Assembly: GCA_002428485.1 (NCBI GenBank)
Contig: DIWM01000022.1
Location: forward strand, 1 to 12,003
DNA length: 12,003 nt
Source of the DNA: Deltaproteobacteria bacterium UBA6106
Lineage (GTDB): Bacteria > Desulfobacterota > Syntrophorhabdia > Syntrophorhabdales > Syntrophorhabdaceae
Direction: 5' to 3'
Every line of letters starts with the position of its first letter. Positions within the stretch are counted from its first letter, which is position 1. A program made the translations under genes and the position numbers. Shown one piece after another: positions 6,485-12,003 of the stretch. Below the pieces are notes generated by a model. The model had not been told where the DNA came from. It saw only the letters and a list, made by a program, of their open reading frames with translations, and made no database searches.

Positions 6485-6524
6485 TTTTTATGTATTTGAC
6501 TAATTTTCGCATATTTAGGATTCT
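6480..6524 (+). promoter_or_regulatory. Candidate promoter(s) of the UbiD operon
   Basis: There are two options. The first is a perfect TATAAT (6480-6485) without a good -35, as is usual for LysR-activated promoters. The second is TTGACT (6496-6501) with a weak GATTCT (6519-6524) after 17 bp. Sequence alone does not decide between them. Confidence 0.3.
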
Positions 6525-6560
6525 CCTTTCATACAGTAAATTTTCACAGGAGGGTTATCT

Positions 6561-7961
6561 ATGAAAGACATGAGGGGTTTTATTGCACAGGCAGAAAAAG
6601 AAGGGGAACTCAAAAGGATCAAGGCGCAGGTTGACTGGAATCTCGAACTGTCCCATATAGCCAAGCTTAACGAGGAAAAAAGCGGACCTGCACTTCTCTT
6701 CGAGAACGTCAAGGGTTACAAGACGCCGGTGATCACCAGCGTCTGCACGACGACCAGAAGGCTTGCCCTCATCATGGGCGAGCCGAGGGGATCAAGCCTC
6801 GTGGACCTGATGCGGGCATGGGTGGAGAAAGGGAAAAAGAGCATTCCCCCAAAATGGGTAAAGAGCGCTCCCTGTAAAGAGAATATCATGAAGGGGAATA
6901 AGGTTGATCTTTTTAAATTTCCTGTTCCCAAGTTTTATCCCAAAGACGGCGGCCGGTTTTTTGGAACTGCGCACTTCGTGATCTCTAAGGACCCTGAGTC
7001 GGACTGGGTCAACCTCGGGACTTACAGGGCGCAGCTCCTTGATAAAAATCATCTCGGCATCCAGTTCATCAAAGGCAAGCATGCCGACATCATGCTGAAA
7101 AAATATGCCGCAATGAAAAAGCCCATGCCTGTAGCTGCCGTCATAGGATGCGACCCGCTGCTTTTTCTTACCGGCGCGGCGCGCATCTCTGCGTTCACAT
7201 CGGAATATGATTTTGCCGGAGCGGTTCGAGGGGAGCCCATCGAGGTAGTAAAAGGCGAAACGGTTGACCTCCCGATCCCCGCACACGCTGAGATCATTGT
7301 TGAAGGCGAGGTAGATGCCAGCAAGTTTATGCCGGAAGGACCTTTCGGGGAATACACAGGATATTATTCCGGCGTGGGGACGGACGACAGGAACTTCATC
7401 AAGGTTAACTGTGTTACCTACAGGGATAACCCGGTCTTCTGGGGAACAACCGTGGGCAGGGCTGTGACCGATACGCACATGACAATGGCGCTTACCTACG
7501 GCGCAACGTTGTGGCAGCAGTTGACGGAGATGAAGATCCCGGGTATTAAAGCAGTCTATTGCCCGCCTGAAGGGTCAGGAAGGTTTCTTGCCATCATATC
7601 GGTGAAGCAGATGTACCCCGGCCACGCCGACCAGGTCGGCACTGCCGCGATCTCAACGGAGATGGGGGCATACGGTCTCAAGACCGTAATCGTTGTCGAT
7701 GAAGATATCGACCCCTGGGATATTCCAAGGGTCCTTTATGCCCTGAGCTTCAGGTTCCAGCCTAACCGCTGTCAGATAATCAACCGCGGCCGCTCCACCC
7801 CGCTTGACCCATCACTCCCGATCGATGCAAGGGATATCACCGGAAGGATCATTATCGACGCGACGATCCCTTACGAGTGGAAGGAAAAACCGATACCCAT
7901 CGAACTTGATCCTGAGATGGTAAAAAAGGTTCAGGCACGCTGGAAAGAATTTGGGTTTTAA
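6561..7961 (+). CDS. UbiD-family (de)carboxylase
   Basis: UbiD enzymes use prenylated FMN to remove, or in the reverse sense add, a carboxyl group on aromatic or a,b-unsaturated acids in the cytoplasm. At 466 residues it is slightly shorter than UbiD proper (about 490). Catalytic elements are intact: N151-L-G-T-Y-R156 matches the Asn/Arg cofactor and active-site block, and E259-G-P-F-G-E264-Y-T-G-Y holds the two glutamates, spaced as Glu277/Glu282 in fungal Fdc1. ATG 6561 follows AGGAGGG with 6 bp spacing. It is the first gene downstream of the LysR intergenic region and is followed by an acid ligase. Relatives include hydroxybenzoate, phenylphosphate and gallate-type decarboxylases, aromatic carboxylases and phthaloyl-CoA decarboxylase; the sequence alone does not tell which. 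No UbiX flavin prenyltransferase is in the window, so prFMN must come from elsewhere. Confidence 0.93.
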   Translation: MKDMRGFIAQAEKEGELKRIKAQVDWNLELSHIAKLNEEKSGPALLFENVKGYKTPVITSVCTTTRRLALIMGEPRGSSLVDLMRAWVEKGKKSIPPKWVKSAPCKENIMKGNKVDLFKFPVPKFYPKDGGRFFGTAHFVISKDPESDWVNLGTYRAQLLDKNHLGIQFIKGKHADIMLKKYAAMKKPMPVAAVIGCDPLLFLTGAARISAFTSEYDFAGAVRGEPIEVVKGETVDLPIPAHAEIIVEGEVDASKFMPEGPFGEYTGYYSGVGTDDRNFIKVNCVTYRDNPVFWGTTVGRAVTDTHMTMALTYGATLWQQLTEMKIPGIKAVYCPPEGSGRFLAIISVKQMYPGHADQVGTAAISTEMGAYGLKTVIVVDEDIDPWDIPRVLYALSFRFQPNRCQIINRGRSTPLDPSLPIDARDITGRIIIDATIPYEWKEKPIPIELDPEMVKKVQARWKEFGF

Positions 7962-7985
7962 AGGGTGAACATAACGCCCGGCGTT

Positions 7986-8044
7986 CAGCAGTCAGCCTTC
8001 AGCGAGACTTTTTCGATTGAGTTTTTGCTGCAGGCTGATAGCTG
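7986..8044. repeat. Imperfect stem-loop between the UbiD and ligase genes
   Basis: CAGCAGTCAGCCTTCAGC (7986-8003) pairs with GCTGCAGGCTGATAGCTG (8027-8044) at 15 of 18 positions around a 23-nt loop. The CAGC/GCTGAT composition is that of a common dispersed intergenic repeat. Within an operon it could adjust mRNA stability or cause partial termination; nothing shows which. Confidence 0.6.
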
Positions 8045-8078
8045 ATCGCTGACAGCCAAGAGAAGGGGGAATATTATA

Positions 8079-9728
8079 ATGAGACCAATCAGATATACAG
8101 ATGAAATGATAGCGGAGTTTAAGCGTGACGGATACTGGACCGACGAGATCTTTTCTGATTTCTGGATAAAAAATGCAAAGGAGCTGAAGGACAGGGAGGC
8201 GCTCGTTGATTCAAAATACCGCGTCACCTGGGGGCAGGCGAAGGACCTCATCGACGCCCTTGCGCTGGCATGGGTAAAGCTGGGGATTCCCAAGGACGCG
8301 CGCCTGATCATCCAGGCGCCCAACAGCGTGTACGGTTTTCTTGCCCGCGTCGCAAGCGAGAGGGCAGGGCTTGTCTCTCTTACCGTGTATCCTTACCTGA
8401 GGGAGAAAGAGCTTGAGTACATGCTCGAGAGGACGGAAGCGTCTGCGGTCTGCATCCCGCAGATCTACCGGAAATTTAATTACCTTGAGATGTACAAAGG
8501 GCTTGTGGGCAAATCTAAAAACCTGAAATATTTTTTCCTTTTTGATGAAGATGTCCCCGATGGGGCCCCTGACGGGACCTTTTCTTTGATCAAGCTGGCG
8601 CACCAGAAGATTGATCCGTCGGACCTCAGGCTTCTCGACGAACGACGGTTCAGCTCAACGAATGACGTAGGGCTCCTGACGAGCACAACGGGAACGACAG
8701 GGCTTCCGAAGCTCGTAGAGTGGCCCATCTCGTCAAGGGTGTGCACGTCAAAGGCGAGGATCGATATCTGGCAGCTCACAAAGGATGACATTACCATGGC
8801 CATTGCGCCGCACGCCGGCGGCGCGGCGGGGACCCTTACGTATTTCGCGGCGCCCCTTGCCGGCGCAAAGACCGTCCTGATGGAGGAATTTGACCCTGAA
8901 GGCGCCCTTGCCCTGATAGAAAAAGAAAAGGTGACCGCCATCGGCGTCGTCCCGACGCATCTCGTGCGGATGCTTGAAGCGGATGAGACAAAATATGACC
9001 TCAGCTCGCTCAGGTTCATACGGTCTGCCGGCGGTTATCTGCCGCCGCAGGTCGCAGAGGAGGCCGAAAGAAGATACAAGGCAATTATCACAAGCGACCT
9101 CGGGACGCAGGACGTCGGCTCGGTCTCAGGCTGTACCATAGATGACCCGGGAGAGATAAGGAGAAGGACCGTAGGAAGGATGCTCCCCGGCAATAAAGTG
9201 AGATTGATGGACGACAACGGAAAAGATGTCCCGGAAGGAAGCCCGGGCCAGTTGTGGTTCAGGGGGCCTCATGCCCCTGCAGGATATTACCGTGACCCCG
9301 AATCGACGGCGCCCGTGTTCGATAAGGACGGGTGGACAACGACAGGCGACATCGTGAAGTCAGAGGAAGGGTGCCTGTGGATCATGGGAAGGTCGAAGGA
9401 TATGATCATCAGGGGCGGGCAGAATATCTACCCCGCAGAGATCGAAGGCATCCTGAACGAGCATCCAAAGGTTGCAAACGTCGCGATTGTCGGGTATCCT
9501 GATAAAGAAATGGGAGAGCGGGCATGCGCCTATGTGGTCCCGAAAGCCGGCCAGACCTTAACGAAAGAAGAGATGGTCTCTTTCCTGAAGGAGAAGAAGC
9601 TCGCGGCCTTTAAGCTTCCTGAACGGCTTGAGGTCATGGACGCCCTGCCGATCGTGGGAGATTCCGGAAAGGTCGACAAGAAGGTGCTCAAGTCCGACAT
9701 CGAAAAGAAGGTCGCCGGGGGACAATGA
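8079..9728 (+). CDS. AMP-forming acyl/aryl-acid ligase (ANL superfamily)
   Basis: This adenylate-forming enzyme activates a carboxylic acid with ATP, most likely to a CoA thioester. The 549 residues are the normal length for an acid-CoA ligase or dihydroxybenzoate-AMP ligase. Core motifs: P-loop TSTTGTTGLPKL (201-212), in which the usual PKG glycine is Leu; A5 region DLGTQDVG (340-347) instead of the common YGxTE; GWTTTGD (418-424) with the ribose-binding Asp; hinge GRSKDMIIRGGQNIYP (437-452); and the C-terminal catalytic Lys531 in GDSGKVDKK. ATG 8079 follows AAGGGGGA at 8 bp. It overlaps the next gene (ATGATG at the stop). Beside a UbiD enzyme it plausibly activates the aromatic acid that UbiD makes or uses (inference). 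No carrier-protein domain is attached, which favours CoA over a peptide-synthetase role. Confidence 0.92.
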   Translation: MRPIRYTDEMIAEFKRDGYWTDEIFSDFWIKNAKELKDREALVDSKYRVTWGQAKDLIDALALAWVKLGIPKDARLIIQAPNSVYGFLARVASERAGLVSLTVYPYLREKELEYMLERTEASAVCIPQIYRKFNYLEMYKGLVGKSKNLKYFFLFDEDVPDGAPDGTFSLIKLAHQKIDPSDLRLLDERRFSSTNDVGLLTSTTGTTGLPKLVEWPISSRVCTSKARIDIWQLTKDDITMAIAPHAGGAAGTLTYFAAPLAGAKTVLMEEFDPEGALALIEKEKVTAIGVVPTHLVRMLEADETKYDLSSLRFIRSAGGYLPPQVAEEAERRYKAIITSDLGTQDVGSVSGCTIDDPGEIRRRTVGRMLPGNKVRLMDDNGKDVPEGSPGQLWFRGPHAPAGYYRDPESTAPVFDKDGWTTTGDIVKSEEGCLWIMGRSKDMIIRGGQNIYPAEIEGILNEHPKVANVAIVGYPDKEMGERACAYVVPKAGQTLTKEEMVSFLKEKKLAAFKLPERLEVMDALPIVGDSGKVDKKVLKSDIEKKVAGGQ

Positions 9729-10945
9729 TGAAAACGATACTGATCGTCTCTACCCTCGATACAAAAGGGGCAGAGACATTTTATTTGAGGGATGTGATCA
9801 AGGGGCTCGGCAAGGAGCCGGTGGTCCTCGATATATCGATGAGGCAGCGGGAAGGCGCAAAGGCCGACGTTCCGCCGCAGGAAGTGGCGAAGGCAGGAGG
9901 CAGCACCTTTGAAGAGATCCTTGCGTCGAAGGAAAGGGCGAAGAACACCGCCATCATGACGAAGGGCGCACAGTTCATAGCCCTTGATATGTGGAAAGAA
10001 GGAAGGCTTGACGGGATCATCGGCATCGGCGGCTCCACAGGTTCTTTAATGGCTACAGATGTAATGAGGGCCCTTCCCTTCGGTGTTCCCAAGCTGATGA
10101 TCTCTGCTACAGCCGCTTTGCCGGGCATGTCGACGAGGTATATCGATATCGGCGATATTGCGCTTCTGCACTCGGTGATAGAGATAGCGGGCTTAAGCGA
10201 TATCCTCAAAAACGTGATAGAGAGGGGAGCCAATGCGATATGTGCCATGGCGGACGTCTCCCCGATCAAGGCAAAAAGGACGGGAGAAAAGAAGCCTGCC
10301 GTCGCTATTACGATGCTGAGTCCCGTGGAGCAATGCGCAAGCGGCGTGCGGGAGATGCTTGAGGCAAAAGGGTATCAGGTTATCGGTTTTTCAGCCGCAG
10401 GGATCAGCGACCGGGCCATGGAATTAATGATCGAACAGGGATTTTTCGACGGGGTGATTGACCTTGCCCCCGGGGGCGTCATCGAGCATCTTGTGGGGGG
10501 AATGAAAGATGCCGGGCCGAACCGAATGGAGGCAGCAGGGAAGGTGGGCATACCGCAGATCATCTCTACAGGAGGGGTCAACTATATTACCCCCCCAAAG
10601 TCCAAATATACCGAAGAACACAGGGCGAGGAAGAAATACGATCTTGATAAGTTCCGCACATGGATCAAGGCTTCGCCGGATGAGCTGAAAAAAGCCGCCG
10701 GCGTTTTTGCAGAAAAATTGAACAGATCAAGGGGGCCGGTCAAGGTGATAATCCCCTTGAAAGGCTGGACAAATTTTGATATACCAGGAAGCGCGACATA
10801 TGATCCCGAAGAAGACGGGGTATTTGTCGATGCGCTAAAAAAGGCTGTCAATACCGGGATCGAGATTATAGAGGTTGACGCAAACATCGAAGAAAAAACC
10901 TTTGCGCGGGCGTTGGCCGATACATTGGTGAAGATGCTTCAATGA
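9725..10945 (+). CDS. Tm-1-like ATP-binding domain protein (UPF0261 family), divergent
   Basis: The 406-residue protein has the UPF0261/Tm-1 N-domain layout: TILIVSTLDTKGAE (4-17), GIGGSTGSLMATDVMRALPFGVPK (100-123), an IDIGDIALLHSV block (140-151), and the C-domain block SRGPVKVIIPLKGW (335-348). In plants the N-terminal part of Tm-1 binds ATP and inhibits a viral replicase; the bacterial role is unknown. The second domain is unusual: family members as I recall them have HATG near the start of this domain and a PGCLDMVNF-like block, whereas here there are SAAG (223-226) and STGGVNYIT (281-289). The usual phosphoenolpyruvate-hydrolase-like TIM-barrel partner gene is not next to it. ATG 9725 overlaps the ligase stop; ATG 9728 is equally possible. 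Its place between a ligase and a molybdenum enzyme implies a catabolic function, perhaps on a CoA ester or ring product (inference). Confidence 0.87.
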   Translation: MMKTILIVSTLDTKGAETFYLRDVIKGLGKEPVVLDISMRQREGAKADVPPQEVAKAGGSTFEEILASKERAKNTAIMTKGAQFIALDMWKEGRLDGIIGIGGSTGSLMATDVMRALPFGVPKLMISATAALPGMSTRYIDIGDIALLHSVIEIAGLSDILKNVIERGANAICAMADVSPIKAKRTGEKKPAVAITMLSPVEQCASGVREMLEAKGYQVIGFSAAGISDRAMELMIEQGFFDGVIDLAPGGVIEHLVGGMKDAGPNRMEAAGKVGIPQIISTGGVNYITPPKSKYTEEHRARKKYDLDKFRTWIKASPDELKKAAGVFAEKLNRSRGPVKVIIPLKGWTNFDIPGSATYDPEEDGVFVDALKKAVNTGIEIIEVDANIEEKTFARALADTLVKMLQ

Positions 10946-11042
10946 TGTTTTGACTTGTTTTGCCCGGACAGCCTGATTGCACACGCTTCAATGGGCAGGG
11001 TGGGTTCCGGGTATGGCAATATTTTATTTATAGGAGGCCTGG

Positions 11043-11924
11043 ATGCTTATATTACCAAAATTTGTGTTTCACGAGCCGCGGGATATATCGGAAGCATGTA
11101 AGATGATATCGGAGTTGAACGGCAGTTCGAAGATCATCGCAGGCGGCACGGATATTCTCGTAAATATGAAAAAGGGCCTGCTTTCGCCCAAATACCTTGT
11201 GAGCGTCGCAAAGATCGCAGGGATGTCGGAGATCGAGCCGGGAAACGGCACCATTTCCATCGGCGCCCATCTGATCGTGGCAAAGCTGGCGGAGTTCGAT
11301 ATTATAAGAACGAAGCTTCCTTCTCTTGCGAAGGCCGCCTCTGTTCTCGGCTCCCCGCTTATCCGCAACAGGGCGACAATAGGGGGCAACATCGTTACGG
11401 CCAGGCCGGCCGCTGACCTGCCGCCGCCTCTTCTTGCGATGGGCGCGAAGGTGAAGCTGGAAAGTGCGAAGGGCGCGAGGGAAGTTGCCCTTGATGATTT
11501 TTTTACCGGACCCGGCGCGACCGTAATGAAGCCCGATGAGATATTGAGCAGGATCATCGTCACTGAAATGCCGCCATTTACGGGGAATGACTATATAAAA
11601 TTAGGCCACAGAAAGGCCCTTGAGATAGCGATTGCTGCCGTAGCGTCAAGGATCACGCTTGACGGTCCCAACGGCACAATAAAAGAGGCCAGGATCATTT
11701 TGAGCTCTGTTGCGCCAAAGGCGATCCACGCCGTGTCCGCAGAAAAGGCGTTGATAGGAGAAAAGCCTACGGAGGCGCTTGTAAAAAAGGCAGCCCAGCT
11801 CGCAGGAACGGACTGCTCGCCCATCACTGATATACGGGGCGGCGCCGGATATCGCTGTGCGATGATAGAAGTACTGACAAAGAGAACATTATTGGCTGCC
11901 ATAAAAGAAGCCCAAGGCAAATGA
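11043..11924 (+). CDS. FAD-binding subunit, xanthine dehydrogenase / CoxM family
   Basis: This subunit carries electrons between the [2Fe-2S] subunit and an external acceptor or donor through FAD. The 293 residues match CoxM-type medium subunits. FAD-binding motifs are AGGTDIL (33-39) and TIGGNIVTA followed by PAADLPPPLLAMGA (112-135), with the C-terminal CO-dehydrogenase flavoprotein domain from about residue 180 (KLGHRKALEIA). ATG 11043 has TAGGAGG 5 bp upstream. Cysteines occur only at 19, 258 and 272, so the [4Fe-4S]-binding insertion of 4-hydroxybenzoyl-CoA reductase b-subunits is absent. It follows the UPF0261 gene after 97 bp, in which I see no convincing terminator, and precedes the [2Fe-2S] gene by 13 bp. 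It opens a second molybdenum-hydroxylase set distinct from the one at 1-2406. Confidence 0.92.
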   Translation: MLILPKFVFHEPRDISEACKMISELNGSSKIIAGGTDILVNMKKGLLSPKYLVSVAKIAGMSEIEPGNGTISIGAHLIVAKLAEFDIIRTKLPSLAKAASVLGSPLIRNRATIGGNIVTARPAADLPPPLLAMGAKVKLESAKGAREVALDDFFTGPGATVMKPDEILSRIIVTEMPPFTGNDYIKLGHRKALEIAIAAVASRITLDGPNGTIKEARIILSSVAPKAIHAVSAEKALIGEKPTEALVKKAAQLAGTDCSPITDIRGGAGYRCAMIEVLTKRTLLAAIKEAQGK

Positions 11925-11937
11925 GGAGAGGTGCGCG

Positions 11938-12003
11938 ATGAAACAATTAATAACACTTTTTGTAAATGATAAGGAATGCGAGATCGCCGTAGCGCCCAAC
12001 CGC
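11938..12003 (+). CDS. [2Fe-2S] subunit of xanthine-dehydrogenase-family enzyme (5' part only)
   Basis: The first 22 codons are present, beginning MKQLITLFVNDKECEIAV and running off the window edge. This is the plant-ferredoxin-like b-strand start typical of CoxS/HcrC small subunits (LITLxVNGxxxxxxV then P-x-x-T/x-L). The cluster cysteines lie beyond the window. GGAGAG (11925-11930) precedes the ATG at 7 bp. The gene follows the FAD subunit directly, as in CoxM-CoxS or FAD-FeS-Mo arrangements; a molybdopterin subunit would be expected next. Confidence 0.8.
   Translation, partial: MKQLITLFVNDKECEIAVAPNR

Noticed and set aside
10936..10993. 9-bp direct repeat GCTTCAATG (10936-10944 and 10985-10993)
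   Set aside because: Short, not palindromic, and without associated structure; likely chance.
6561..12003. Firm assignment as a 4-hydroxybenzoate/phenol operon
   Set aside because: The FAD subunit lacks the diagnostic [4Fe-4S] insertion and the ligase and UbiD substrates cannot be read from sequence, so it is kept only as a hypothesis.

Overview
The window (about 52% GC by impression, tightly packed) reads as an accessory catabolic locus of an anaerobic bacterium. The gene set fits a syntrophic or sulfate-reducing Desulfobacterota-type organism (for example Syntrophorhabdia): molybdenum hydroxylases, a UbiD (de)carboxylase with an AMP-forming acid ligase, and many dispersed intergenic repeats. 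The taxonomic guess is inference; no rRNA or marker gene is present.

Layout. (1) 1-2406, plus strand: the last 19 codons of a probable [2Fe-2S] subunit, overlapping by ATGA the large molybdopterin subunit of a xanthine-dehydrogenase-family enzyme. (2) 2407-2729: convergent intergenic space with an AT-rich CCAAT-type repeat and a 188-bp inverted-repeat-bounded element holding a 79-bp duplication of CCCTCTCC/GGAGAGGG hairpins. (3) 4857-2730, minus strand: a DUF89 (ARMT1-like) metal-dependent phosphatase gene followed 16 bp later by an MFS transporter, with a good promoter candidate whose spacer is a perfect palindrome. (4) 5214-5432: a small MoaD/ThiS-like sulfur carrier ending in Gly-Gly, flanked by a 13-bp perfect inverted repeat. 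(5) 6442-5555, minus strand: a LysR regulator divergent from (6) 6561->12003, plus strand: UbiD-family decarboxylase, AMP-forming ligase, Tm-1-like/UPF0261 protein, FAD subunit, and the start of a [2Fe-2S] subunit of a second xanthine-dehydrogenase-family enzyme, cut by the window edge.

How the genes may work together (inference). Region 6 looks like one LysR-controlled unit: UbiD adds or removes a carboxylate on an aromatic or unsaturated acid, the ligase activates the acid as an adenylate/CoA thioester, and the molybdenum enzyme hydroxylates or reductively dehydroxylates the ring. This resembles known anaerobic phenol/hydroxybenzoate routes, but the FAD subunit lacks the Cys-bearing [4Fe-4S] insertion of 4-hydroxybenzoyl-CoA reductase, so that assignment is not secure. 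The Tm-1-like protein in the middle of the unit has no known role there and departs from family motifs as I recall them. It and the regulatory palindromes are the parts most worth a second look.
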